In this document: in pieces, positions 19,358 to 28,636 of the stretch
How the letters are laid out: the number at the start of each line of letters is the position of its first letter
How positions within the stretch are numbered: position 1 is the stretch's first letter
NCBI GenBank assembly: GCA_022824765.1
Contig: JAJDZG010000163.1
Location: forward strand, 1-53,266
Length of the DNA: 53,266 nucleotides
Reading direction: 5' to 3'
Source: Dehalococcoidia bacterium
Lineage (GTDB): Bacteria; Chloroflexota; Dehalococcoidia; Bin125
Translations under genes and position numbers: made by a program
Notes under the pieces: generated by a model
What the model was told of the DNA's origin: nothing
What the model saw: only the letters and a program-made list of their open reading frames with translations
Databases searched by the model: none

Positions 19358-19480
19358 CAGTGGTTCGGCGGGGACACGCCTCCGTCGCACGGGAAACCTG
19401 CGCCAAGTCCCCCTCCGGTCCCCTCTCCCTCTGGGAGAGGGAGTCAACCTCGTTCCATCTGCGCGCGTCTGGTCGGGCGA

Positions 19481-19500
19481 GATTCCAGACAAGCTGGAAT
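19481..19500. repeat. Palindromic repeat A (GATTCCAGACAAGCTGGAAT)
   Basis: 7-bp arms ATTCCAG/CTGGAAT; same element found at 31847, 45612, 45753, 45904, 46057 and 50376. Confidence 0.85.
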
Positions 19501-19643
19501 GACGGTGGGGGCTGGAATGACGGTGGTCGCTGGGATGGCGGTGTGGGCTGGAATGGGGAGCGTTGGCGATTAGACCGTCGCGGCGCTGAGGCATAGTCTA
19601 CGTGCCGCGCGACAGAGTTCGACCCCGGCTACCTGCTCAGCCC

Positions 19644-20534
19644 TTAGTCCTCGGAGCAGTCTCTGGCGACTGTTTGGATGGTCTTGGCGACGGCGTTGGG
19701 GCGGCGCATGGGGATGAAGTGGTCGGAGTCGGCGACGACTTCCTCGAAGGCGTTGGGGAAGACGTCCGCTGCGCTCTCGCCTGTGGGCGACCCATGGCCT
19801 TCTGTCTCGCCGGCGACCAGAATCAGCGTCGGTTGGGACACGCGCGCCATCTCCGGCCATGCATCGACGGTTGGCGCGTGTTCGAAGCACCATGCCTCGA
19901 CCTGCGGATCGCAGGCCAGCTCCCACTCTCCCAACCGACCAGTGGGATTCAGTCCGTACCGGACATAACGCTCGACCGCTTCCTTCGGCCAGTGAGTGAA
20001 CGCTCCCCGACCAGTGAGCGAATCCGACATCTCGCGCGGAGTGCCCCAGATCCGACGCCGCTTGCGCGTCGCCGCCGCCAATCCGCTCGGCGGATTCGGC
20101 GGCATCGGACCGCGCGGGTCGATCAGGACGGGATCGATCAGCGCGAGGGACGTGATCCGATCGGTGTTCGCAGCGGCGATCGTGCAGACCGCGCCGCCCA
20201 TGGAGTGTCCAGCGGCGGCGACATTTCGCAGGTCGCGCTGCTCCAACCACTCAACCAGGTCGGCGGCCATTTCACGCCAGTCTGCGCCGGACGGGTCGGT
20301 CGGAGCTTGCGACGCGCCGTGCCCCCGCATGTCGATTGCGAACACGCGCCAGTTTCTCGGCAGCAACCGCACCACGTCATCCCACGTGCGAGCATGAAAT
20401 CCGGTGGCGTGGATCAACACCGCCGTCTGGGTCGCGGCCCAAAAGCTCGGCCACTCCCAGACACGCAAGGCATATCCGCGAACATGCGCGGTCGAAGCGG
20501 TGGGCAGAGGTCGATCGGTCATCGGTTCACGCAC
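19644..20534 (-). CDS. Alpha/beta hydrolase
   Basis: FAIDMRGHGASQAP; AAAGHSMGGAVCTIAAANTDRI nucleophile elbow; C-terminal DSDHFIPMRRP. Confidence 0.9.
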   Translation of the reverse strand: MREPMTDRPLPTASTAHVRGYALRVWEWPSFWAATQTAVLIHATGFHARTWDDVVRLLPRNWRVFAIDMRGHGASQAPTDPSGADWREMAADLVEWLEQRDLRNVAAAGHSMGGAVCTIAAANTDRITSLALIDPVLIDPRGPMPPNPPSGLAAATRKRRRIWGTPREMSDSLTGRGAFTHWPKEAVERYVRYGLNPTGRLGEWELACDPQVEAWCFEHAPTVDAWPEMARVSQPTLILVAGETEGHGSPTGESAADVFPNAFEEVVADSDHFIPMRRPNAVAKTIQTVARDCSED

Positions 20535-20606
20535 TCCCTACCACTTGGAGCGGAATCAGAACGACGAAGAGACGCCGCGTCATTGCCTACGTGCGCCTGC
20601 CAGCGC

Positions 20607-21491
20607 TTACGTGCGGCGGCGGATCTCGCCTCGGCCGTCGCCGAAGGGATCGTCGCGCCATTCCAGCGCGACCTTGAGACCCTTCTCCCTCGAGATGGTG
20701 GCGAACTCGGCGATGCTGGGCGCTTCGTGCCAGATGGCGTCGAAGTCGGCGCCCTCGGAGGCGGCGACTCTCAGACCCATCAGCTCGAACCAGCGGTTGG
20801 TGGAGTGCTTGTGCACGGTCAGACCGTCCATCGGCACCTGCGCGATCCGCTGGCAGTAGTCCATGGTGGCCTGGTCGAGCTGGTCTTCGGGATAGGCGCG
20901 GTTGATCATGCCGATCCGTTCGGCCTCGAGCCCGTCGACCGTGTCGCCGCTGAAGAGCAGCTCCTTGGTCTTGAGCATGCCGATCTTGACCGGCCACATA
21001 CCCAGCGTCGGCGGGATGCCGATGGCGCGGCCGGCTGGATGTCCGAAGCGGGCGGTGTCCGAGGCGAAGACGATGTCGCACGCGCCGATCATCTCGCCGC
21101 CGCCGGCCAGGCACCAACCATGCACCTGCGCGACGATCGGTTTGCGGTAGGACCACATCCACAGCCAGCGGTCGACCGAGACGCGCAGGCCTTCGCGGTC
21201 GAGCGCGATGCGCGATTCACCGAGTTCCCAGGCCTGGTCGCCGCTGCGCTGGTTGGGCCGCCAGTTGAGCGCGCCCCGCTCAGGCGAGAGATCGTACCCA
21301 GCGCAGAAGGCGCGGCCGGCGCCCTTGAGTCGGATCACGCGCACGTCGTCGCCCGGATTGAGGTCGCGCAGCGCGGCTTCGAGATCGTCGCGCAGGCCGT
21401 TGGAGATGGCGTTGAGCTTCTCCGGACGGTTCAGCGTCACCGTCGCCACCGCGCCGTCGATCTCAACGGCGACATTCTCGTAGTCGGTCAT
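20607..21491 (-). CDS. Enoyl-CoA hydratase/isomerase family protein
   Basis: VATVTLNRPEKLNAISNGLRDDLEAAL; GAGRAFCAGYDLS; GWCLAGGGEMIGACDIVFASDTARFGHP. Confidence 0.93.
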   Translation of the reverse strand: MTDYENVAVEIDGAVATVTLNRPEKLNAISNGLRDDLEAALRDLNPGDDVRVIRLKGAGRAFCAGYDLSPERGALNWRPNQRSGDQAWELGESRIALDREGLRVSVDRWLWMWSYRKPIVAQVHGWCLAGGGEMIGACDIVFASDTARFGHPAGRAIGIPPTLGMWPVKIGMLKTKELLFSGDTVDGLEAERIGMINRAYPEDQLDQATMDYCQRIAQVPMDGLTVHKHSTNRWFELMGLRVAASEGADFDAIWHEAPSIAEFATISREKGLKVALEWRDDPFGDGRGEIRRRT

Positions 21492-21549
21492 GATGCGTCC
21501 TCTCAGCTGCACGACTCAGCTACACGACATGCAGCATCTGCGGATCAGG

Positions 21550-22560
21550 CTAGCGGCGAGATCGCGACGCGCTGGCTCGCCTGCTTGCCCGATCGGCGTT
21601 TCGTTGCAGGTAGGCCTGTCGATGGTCGGCGCAGAAGCGACGCAGACCCAGCACGGTCTGGACCGGCTCGGAGAGTTCCTGCGACACATCGCAGCCCTTC
21701 CAGGCGCAGCGGCCAGCCTCACGCGTTGATCGGGCGGACGCGGTGTCGTGTCGGACGGCTGGCGCGGGTGTCCGACGGCGCGGTTCGGGCTTGGGCGGCT
21801 CGGTGCGCTGGGCCCAGCGGGGACGGCTCTGCTCGCGGCGTTTGGCCTCGGCAGCTTTCTCGGCTGCCTCCTCGGCCCGCAAACGCTCGAGCCGTTCGCG
21901 CTCGCGCTGCTGCGCCTCCGCCTCGCGACGCTCCGCCTCGGCGGCGCGGGCCTGCTCGGCTTGCTTTGCTCGCTCGCGTTCCTGACGGCGCAGCTCGGCC
22001 CGTTGGCGCTCGAGACGCCGACGCCGTTCTAGCTCCTCTCGGGCCTGCGCTTCCTGCTCTCGCTCGCGTTCCTCCTGCTGGGCCTGACGTTCCTGGCGTT
22101 CCCGTTCCAGACGCTCGCGGTTGCGCCGTGCGGCCTCTCGATACTCCTGCGCTTCGCGCTCGGCCCGGCGCTCGCGTTCTCGTCGCGCCTGTTCGCCCGC
22201 CCGCTTGGCGCGGCGCGCCCTGCGGCTGACCGTGGCCTGCTGACGGTTCCCGTGGCGCTGTTCGGCGCGGCGCATGCGGCGCGTGTGCTGGATGATGCGC
22301 TCTTGCTCATCCTCGTCAACAGGCTGCGATGGGGTGTAGCGGTCGGCTGCGCTCGGAGGCGTCGGCAGCACTTGCTCCAGGCGTCGGATCAGCAGGTCTC
22401 TCGCCTCGGTCAGGCGCATGAACTGCTCCGTCGCGTCGGGCGCGGAAGAGACATCGGGGTGCACATGCTTCGCTTTCCGAAGCCACGCCTTCTCAATCTC
22501 GTCCTTCGACGCGCCGAGTCCGACGCCGAGCAACGCATGCGGATCGTAGGAGTCAGGCAT
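21550..22560 (-). CDS. J-domain protein with a long charged coiled-coil and a Cys/His C-terminal module
   Basis: YDPHALLGVGLGASKDEIEKAWLRKAKHVHPDVSS J domain with HPD; ~150-residue R/E/A-rich segment; C-terminal CAWKGCDVSQ...FCADHRQAYLQ. Confidence 0.85.
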   Translation of the reverse strand: MPDSYDPHALLGVGLGASKDEIEKAWLRKAKHVHPDVSSAPDATEQFMRLTEARDLLIRRLEQVLPTPPSAADRYTPSQPVDEDEQERIIQHTRRMRRAEQRHGNRQQATVSRRARRAKRAGEQARRERERRAEREAQEYREAARRNRERLERERQERQAQQEEREREQEAQAREELERRRRLERQRAELRRQERERAKQAEQARAAEAERREAEAQQRERERLERLRAEEAAEKAAEAKRREQSRPRWAQRTEPPKPEPRRRTPAPAVRHDTASARSTREAGRCAWKGCDVSQELSEPVQTVLGLRRFCADHRQAYLQRNADRASRRASASRSRR

Positions 22561-22638
22561 CGGCCACCTCGGCCTCGGCCACGATGCCCTGGTAGTGGTA
22601 GAGCATTAGCGCCACGCAGCTGTCCGATGCGGCCGACA

Positions 22639-23142
22639 TCAGAGCTGAGTCTCGAACCACGCCGCCTGGCCGGGCATTTCTTCCACCCCCACTCGCAGCC
22701 TCGCCAAAGCAGGCGGCCCCGATGCGGCCAGCGACGCGGTCAGTTGCCCTGCGATGTACTGCGCCAGCCGTTCGGCCGTGCTGTTGTCAATGGGCAACGC
22801 GGCCACGTCGTGCTTGGGCAGCCGATAGGCCAGCTCGTCGCGGTACTGGATGACATAGTGCGTGTCGTCATCGCTGATCGTCAACGCACGGGAGTCCATT
22901 TGCAGCAGAAACTTGTGGTCGAGCGTCTCGCAGACCTCGCGCGTGAGCCGTTTGAGCAGGGAGAAGTCGATCACCCACGACTCGTCGGTGAGCGGTCCCA
23001 CCACCTCGACGAAGACGTCGTAGTTGTGGCCGTGGATCGGCTCGAGCTCGTCGGCAAACGTGGCGAAGTGTCCTGCGGCAAAGCGCAGCCGCTGACGTTC
23101 GACGGTCACCGAGTGCCACGACTGCTGTGAGGGGTTCGGCAT
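22639..23142 (-). CDS. 6-pyruvoyl tetrahydropterin synthase / QueD-like protein
   Basis: FAAGHFATFADELEPIHGHNYDVFVEVVGPLTDESWVIDFSLLK zinc-His motif HGHNY. Confidence 0.9.
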   Translation of the reverse strand: MPNPSQQSWHSVTVERQRLRFAAGHFATFADELEPIHGHNYDVFVEVVGPLTDESWVIDFSLLKRLTREVCETLDHKFLLQMDSRALTISDDDTHYVIQYRDELAYRLPKHDVAALPIDNSTAERLAQYIAGQLTASLAASGPPALARLRVGVEEMPGQAAWFETQL

Positions 23143-23164
23143 AGGTGCAGCCTACCCTGCATCG

Positions 23165-24430
23165 ATGAACCTGCCACCGCCGCTGACCTCACCGTCCACG
23201 TTCATGACCTGGCTGGTCGAGTCGTTTACCACCTGGCGGCCGCCAATCCTCTTGGGCGTCCTGACCTGCGGATCGTACGGCCTGGTCCTCTACGGCTTCG
23301 GGATCATCTCGGGCCCCATGCAAGAGGACGAGGGTTGGTCTTCGGCCGGGGTCAATGCGGCGTTCATGGGCTCGTACCTGTTGGGCGCCGCGGCGTCGCT
23401 GGTCTCGGGACGCGTGCTCGATGCGTTCGGACCGCGCCCGGTCTTGTGGACGGGGCTGATCGCGGGCACGATCTTCCTTTTCGCCGCGTCCTACGTGGAC
23501 AGTCTGTGGCTGTTCATCTTGTTCTGGACGCTGGGAGGTTCGGTCACCATCGCCGGACTCTTCTACAACGTGACGATGCCGATCACCGCGCGGCTGTATC
23601 CGCACCGGCAGACCGCCGCGATGACTGTGCTCGTGACCACGGGCGGATTCTCTTCAGTCATCTTCATGCCGCTGACCGGGCTGTTCACCGAAGAGCTGGG
23701 CTGGCGCTGGGCGGTGCGCATCCTGCTGATTCTGGCTGCGGTCATATCGCTCCCGGCAACGCTCACGGTCAGGCGTCTGCCGCCGATCCCGTCGGCTGAT
23801 CCGATCTCTGCCGGCGGCGGATCGGTGGATCGGCACGGATTCGGCGGCGTCCGCGAAGCGCTGCGTTCGCGGGAGGTGCAGATCATGCTGGCCATGATTC
23901 TCTGCAGCTCGTTCGCGCTCGGCGCGCTGCTCAACCACTTCGTGCCCGCGGCCACCGCCGCCGGACTGTCGGTCACCGCCGCGGGCGCGCTCACCGGCCT
24001 GCGCGGATTCCTCTCCATTCCCGGCCGTGCGTTGATCGGTCCGATGGCGTCCGTACTCGGGCTCAGACCGGCGCTGGGCGTGGGCTATGCCGTCATGCTG
24101 CTCGGCACGCTGTCGCTGTTGGCGGCTGGTCCGATGGTCTGGATCTACCTGTCAGCGGTGATCGCCGGACTCGTCTGGGGCCAGACCAATCCGCTGCAGG
24201 GATTGATCGCCTCCGACGTCTTCGGTCTGCGCCGACTGGGCACCTTGATGGCGATGCAGACGGCGATGGGCAACGTGGCGCTGGCGATCGGTCCGTTTGC
24301 GGCGGGGCTGCTGCTCGACAGCTTCGACGGCGACTATCAGCCGGTGCTGATCGGGATTGCCGCGATGAACGCGCTCACGCTGGCGTTCCTCGTGCTCCTG
24401 ACGCGCGCGCGAAGGCGTGCGCTAGCCTGA
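23165..24430 (+). CDS. MFS transporter
   Basis: Multiple hydrophobic segments; SGRVLDAFGPRPVLWTGLIAGT typical MFS loop. Confidence 0.9.
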   Translation: MNLPPPLTSPSTFMTWLVESFTTWRPPILLGVLTCGSYGLVLYGFGIISGPMQEDEGWSSAGVNAAFMGSYLLGAAASLVSGRVLDAFGPRPVLWTGLIAGTIFLFAASYVDSLWLFILFWTLGGSVTIAGLFYNVTMPITARLYPHRQTAAMTVLVTTGGFSSVIFMPLTGLFTEELGWRWAVRILLILAAVISLPATLTVRRLPPIPSADPISAGGGSVDRHGFGGVREALRSREVQIMLAMILCSSFALGALLNHFVPAATAAGLSVTAAGALTGLRGFLSIPGRALIGPMASVLGLRPALGVGYAVMLLGTLSLLAAGPMVWIYLSAVIAGLVWGQTNPLQGLIASDVFGLRRLGTLMAMQTAMGNVALAIGPFAAGLLLDSFDGDYQPVLIGIAAMNALTLAFLVLLTRARRRALA

Positions 24431-24479
24431 GCGGCGGAACACTCCACACACCACCAACTAGAAGGCGTGGACGACTCAC

Positions 24480-25271
24480 ATGGGACGCTTGGACGATAAG
24501 GTTGCGCTGGTCACCGGCGCGGCGCGGGGGATTGGCAAGGGCATCGCGACGGAGCTCGCCAAAGAGGGCGCGGACATCGTGATCTGCGACCTGCTGATCG
24601 ATGATGCCTTCCGCACGGCGGGAGAGTTGCAGAACAAACACGGCGTGACCGCCATCGCGCTCGAGATGGACGTGACCAGCGATGACTCGGTCGCAGCGCA
24701 GGTCCGCGAGGCGTTGTCGCAGATGGGCAAGATCGACATCCTCGTCAACAACGCCGGCGTGCCGCCTGACAACTTCGGCGCCGACGAGACCGAGGCAGAC
24801 TGGGACCGCTGCTACGAAGTGAACCTGAAGGGCATCTGGAAGGTCACCACGGCCGTCGTGCCGCACTTTAAGGAGCGCAACGAGGGCAAGATCGTCAACA
24901 TCGCCTCGATCGCCGGACGGCTCGGCGGCGGGATGTCGTCGTACTCCGCATCGAAAGCAGGCGCGATCAGCATCACGCAATCGCAAGCGGCGGAGTACGG
25001 CCGCTTCAACGTGAACGTCAACGCGATCTGCCCCGGTCTGCTCTGGACCGATCTCTGGCGTCAGATCGAAGGGATGTTCGCCGGCGACCACACCGAAGAG
25101 GTCGTCGACCGCCGCGAGCGGTTCGAGGCGGTCGTCGCCAGCAACATGCCGCTGGCTCGCGAGCAGACTCCAGAGGACATCGGCAAGGCCGCGGTCTTCT
25201 TTGCCAGCGACGACGCCAAGAACATCACCGGACAATCGCTCAACGTCGACGGCGGCATGCGCATGAACTAA
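24480..25271 (+). CDS. SDR family oxidoreductase
   Basis: KVALVTGAARGIGKGIATELAKEGAD; ILVNNAG; SYSASKAGAISITQSQA; GQSLNVDGGMRMN. Confidence 0.96.
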   Translation: MGRLDDKVALVTGAARGIGKGIATELAKEGADIVICDLLIDDAFRTAGELQNKHGVTAIALEMDVTSDDSVAAQVREALSQMGKIDILVNNAGVPPDNFGADETEADWDRCYEVNLKGIWKVTTAVVPHFKERNEGKIVNIASIAGRLGGGMSSYSASKAGAISITQSQAAEYGRFNVNVNAICPGLLWTDLWRQIEGMFAGDHTEEVVDRRERFEAVVASNMPLAREQTPEDIGKAAVFFASDDAKNITGQSLNVDGGMRMN

Positions 25272-25299
25272 CCCACACCCCACTCCCCCGCCTAACCGC

Positions 25300-25490
25300 T
25301 CCCCCTTCCAAACGGAGCTGCCGAAGAAACAAACCGCTCCTCCTTTGGGAGAGCTGCCGAAGGAACAAACCGCTCCCCCTTTGGGGGAGCTGCCGAAGGC
25401 TGTGGGGGGTTCCCCCTTCCAGACGGAGCTGCCGAAGGAACAAACCGCTCCCCCTCTGGGGAGCTGCCGAAGGCTGAGGGGGCTCCGCCC
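25300..25490. repeat. Five degenerate tandem units around GCTCCCCCTTTGGGGGAGCTGCCGAAGGAACAAAC
   Basis: Five imperfect ~36-38 bp copies, each with an inverted-repeat CTCCCC..GGGGAG core or a derivative. Confidence 0.85.
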
Positions 25491-25566
25491 ATTCATCTCG
25501 GCATAGCCCGGCAAGAACGGCGCTCAGCGCCTCCAACCGATCGCTCAGAGAAAGCGAGACGCCCCA

Positions 25567-26373
25567 ATGTCCGACGAACTGCTCTACGACGTTCAGGATC
25601 ACGTGGCCGTGATCACGCTGAACCGTCCCGAGAAATTGAATGCGTTTTCGAACGAGATGCTGCACGCGTGGCAGGAGTCCATCGTGCGCGCATCGACCGA
25701 TCAGGACGTGCGCGTGATCGTGGTCACCGGCGCTGGACGCGGCTTCTGCTCGGGCGCTGACGTCGGACGCGAGCGGGCCGGCGCGGACGTGCTCGGCGGC
25801 GATCCCAACGCGCCGGCGGCCAACCGCAACTCGCTGCGCAACTCCGTCCAACGCGTCCCCAGAGCCCTGTTCAACTGTGAGAAGCCGTACATCGCCGCGG
25901 TCAACGGCGTCGCGGCCGGTGCCGGCATGGACATGGCGTCGATGGCTGACCTGCGGATCGCCAGTGATCGGGCGCGATTCGGCATGCGCTACGTGAACAT
26001 GGCGCTGATCCCCGGCGACGGCGGTTGCTACTACCTGCCGCGCATCGTGGGGATGTCCAAGGCGCTCAAGCTGATGTGGACGGGCAAGCTTTTCAACGCG
26101 GACGAAGCGCTGGAAATCGGTTACGTGAGCCAGGTCGTCCCGCACGACGAGCTGATGGATCGCACGCTCGAGTTCGCCGGCGAGATCGCGAAGATGCCAG
26201 CGGTCAGCGTGCAGCTGATCAAGCGCCTCGCCTACCGTTCGGCCGAGACCGGACTGCACGAGTCGCTCGAGATGGCGGACCACGCGATGGTGATCGCGAG
26301 GTCAACCGAAGACGCCGTGGAGGGTCCGCGCGCGTTCGCCGAGAAGCGCGAGCCCAACTTCCAGGGCTTCTAA
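25567..26373 (+). CDS. Enoyl-CoA hydratase/isomerase family protein
   Basis: VAVITLNRPEKLNAFSNEMLHAW; TGAGRGFCSGADVG; NGVAAGAGMDMASMADLRIASDRARFGM. Confidence 0.94.
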   Translation: MSDELLYDVQDHVAVITLNRPEKLNAFSNEMLHAWQESIVRASTDQDVRVIVVTGAGRGFCSGADVGRERAGADVLGGDPNAPAANRNSLRNSVQRVPRALFNCEKPYIAAVNGVAAGAGMDMASMADLRIASDRARFGMRYVNMALIPGDGGCYYLPRIVGMSKALKLMWTGKLFNADEALEIGYVSQVVPHDELMDRTLEFAGEIAKMPAVSVQLIKRLAYRSAETGLHESLEMADHAMVIARSTEDAVEGPRAFAEKREPNFQGF

Positions 26374-26493
26374 CCCCCTGTTGCTGCGTGGGGATCAGCG
26401 GCGAGACAGCGGCAGCGGGCTTCGTGATCGACGCTGAGCTCCGTCGCCGCTCTCTGTCAAGCGGAACATTACACTGAGGTCAGAGGAATCCTG

Positions 26494-27198
26494 ATGACCA
26501 CGCTCAAACCCGCTGTGACGACTGCTCGCTGGGAGCTGCCGGAAATCCCGCAGCGACACGAGGACGAAGTGACCCAATACGAGCATCTGTTTCACGACGG
26601 GAACTCCCACCACCTCCTGCAACATCTGTTCATTCGCGGCGCCGACCGCAACACGACACTGATGACCGCCGACAAGTGGATCATCGAAGACTTCTCCACA
26701 TTCGTCGACAAGGCGAGGTACCCCGATCTGCTCGTCGCCTTCCACGTCGATCCAGCGGCGTACCAGGCCAGCAACGGATACGTCATCACCGAACAGGGCA
26801 AGCCTCCCGACTTCATTCTTGAAGTGGGATCGCCAAGCACCGGTGATCGGGATATCGGTGCCAAGCGGGACGACTACGAGTATTGGGGCGTGCTGGAGTA
26901 TTGGCGATTCGATCCAGACGGCAAATCGCACGGCGCCCGACTCGGCGGAGACCGCCTTGTCAACGGTCGTTACGAGCCGATCCCTGTGCGGGAGATGGCC
27001 TCAGGCAGTGTCGAGGGGTACTGCGAAGTGCTCGACATGATCCTGCGCTGGGAAGATGGTGACCTCTATTGGGTCGAGCCTTCGACGGGCAGACCAGTGT
27101 CGACGTTCGAACAGGAACGTCAGGGCCGCATCGAAGCCGAGCAGCGCATCGCGGAGCTTGAGGCCGAGTTGCGGCGTCTGCGGGAGCGCGACGACTGA
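26494..27198 (+). CDS. Uma2 family (DUF820, PD-(D/E)XK-like) protein
   Basis: PDFILEVGSPSTGDRDIGAKRDDYEYWGVLEYWRFDPDG characteristic motif; coiled-coil C-terminus. Confidence 0.87.
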   Translation: MTTLKPAVTTARWELPEIPQRHEDEVTQYEHLFHDGNSHHLLQHLFIRGADRNTTLMTADKWIIEDFSTFVDKARYPDLLVAFHVDPAAYQASNGYVITEQGKPPDFILEVGSPSTGDRDIGAKRDDYEYWGVLEYWRFDPDGKSHGARLGGDRLVNGRYEPIPVREMASGSVEGYCEVLDMILRWEDGDLYWVEPSTGRPVSTFEQERQGRIEAEQRIAELEAELRRLRERDD

Positions 27199-27202
27199 TC
27201 GA

Positions 27203-27580
27203 TCACTCGTCCGAGACGTAGATGGTGCCGTCGGCCACGCGCGTGGAGAAGGTTTGGATTCGTTCCGGCTCGATCTTGTTCTTGATGAACCCCGGTGGCG
27301 GCGGCATCAGCTTGTGGATCATGTTCCAGACGCCGTTTGGCAGCCAGGCCTTGGTCTGACCGGTGCGCATGTCGAACTCGCAGTCGTGCCAGGGGCAGAC
27401 GATGTGCGAGTTCTTCAGCTCGCCCACCGAGAGCGGCGCGAACAGGTGCGGGCACTTGTCCTGCACGGCGAAGATCTCACCGTGCACATTGGCCACGCAG
27501 ACGCGGGTGCCATCCACATCGGCGGCGGTCACTTCTCCCGGCGGCAGCTCGGACACGGGACAGACGGCGGTCTCGGCCAT
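27203..27580 (-). CDS. Rieske [2Fe-2S] domain protein
   Basis: CPHLFAPLSVGELKNSHIVCPWHDCEFD (CxH...CxxH); start refined to ATG 27580. Confidence 0.92.
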   Translation of the reverse strand: MAETAVCPVSELPPGEVTAADVDGTRVCVANVHGEIFAVQDKCPHLFAPLSVGELKNSHIVCPWHDCEFDMRTGQTKAWLPNGVWNMIHKLMPPPPGFIKNKIEPERIQTFSTRVADGTIYVSDE

Positions 27581-27729
27581 GGTGCGCCTCCCTGAAATGG
27601 CGGTTCTTCGCTCTGGCAGGTCCGCCTCGATCATCGCGCGGACGGCCAGCACAGTCAACGCGTAACACTTGCCCAATCGGTCTGGCGCATAGACTGGATC
27701 AGTCCCCGCCGACGAGAACGGAGCCCAGC

Positions 27730-28557
27730 ATGGTGTTCGAACAGTACCTGTCGCCTCAGCGAATTGCGATCATCGAAGTCGCTGGGCAGATCGGCACGCG
27801 GATCAATCCGCGCGAGCTCTCGCGCACCTTCCAGCGCGTCGCCGAGAACGACAGCTATCCCGCGGTCGTGCTCGACATCGACTCGCCCGGCGGCGGCGCG
27901 GCGGCGTCTGAAGCGCTCTACATCGCGGCCCAGCGGATGGCCGAGAAGAAACCCGTCGCCGCGGCGATCCGCGGCGTCGGAGCCTCGGGCGGATACATGA
28001 TCGCCTGCGCTGCCAACCCGATCTTCGCGCTGCCAACCTCGATCGTCGGATCGATCGGCGTGATCTGGACCGCGCCGATGATCTCCGACGCGCTCGACCG
28101 TGTGGGTGTCAAAATGCGGACTCGCGCCGCCGGCGAGTACAAGGACATGGGCTCGCTCTTCCGCGAGAACACGCCTGAGGAAGACGAGAAACTCGACGCG
28201 CTGATCGCCTCGGTCTACGGCCGGTTCGTGGACATTGTGGCCGAAGGCCGGCCTGATCTGAGCCGTGAGCAGGTTGAATCGCTCGCATCGGGCGAGATTC
28301 ACACTGGCGCTGAGGCGCAGGAACTCGGCCTCGTCGATCGGCTGGGTGATCTGAGTGACGCCATCGACTGGGCGGCGGAACAGGCCGGCATCGAGCGCCG
28401 CACATCGCTCGTGCGGCCCAAGCGCGGCATCCTGCAGATGTTGATGACACAGGGCGCCGACTCGATGGCGCAGGCCGTCGTCAACGCGCTCGTTGACCGA
28501 GTCGAGACGAGCCGCGTCGAGCAGTTGCTCGAGGCCCGCTTCCGCATCCAGCGCTAA
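27730..28557 (+). CDS. S49 family signal peptide peptidase (SppA-like)
   Basis: LDIDSPGGGAAASEALYIAAQRMAEKKPVAAAIRGVGASGGYMIACAANPIFALPTSIVGSIGVI with Ser nucleophile context. Confidence 0.93.
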   Translation: MVFEQYLSPQRIAIIEVAGQIGTRINPRELSRTFQRVAENDSYPAVVLDIDSPGGGAAASEALYIAAQRMAEKKPVAAAIRGVGASGGYMIACAANPIFALPTSIVGSIGVIWTAPMISDALDRVGVKMRTRAAGEYKDMGSLFRENTPEEDEKLDALIASVYGRFVDIVAEGRPDLSREQVESLASGEIHTGAEAQELGLVDRLGDLSDAIDWAAEQAGIERRTSLVRPKRGILQMLMTQGADSMAQAVVNALVDRVETSRVEQLLEARFRIQR

Positions 28558-28597
28558 GGCGCCGTCCCCGTCCCCGTGCCCCGTCCCCATGCCCCGC

Positions 28598-28636
28598 GCC
28601 CCGACACGGGGCGTGCCCCGTGCCCCGACACGGGGC
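28598..28636. repeat. Two copies of palindrome GCCCCGACACGGGGC with period 24, preceded by C-rich GTCCCC/GTGCCCC repeats
   Basis: Exact copies at 28598-28612 and 28622-28636 in a convergent intergenic gap. Confidence 0.85.

Noticed and set aside
19602-22229. 875-aa plus-strand ORF
   Set aside because: Spans antisense to hydrolase, enoyl-CoA hydratase and the J-domain gene; low-complexity translation; no RBS or family motifs.
25300-25490. Possible CRISPR array
   Set aside because: Units are contiguous imperfect tandem copies with no variable spacers of uniform length, and no cas genes in the window.
24375-26283. ORFs with repeated SFGSSPKGGAVCFFGSS peptides (24375-25514, 25240-26283)
   Set aside because: Peptide repeats are translations of the non-coding tandem DNA repeat; the rest is antisense to SDR and enoyl-CoA hydratase genes.
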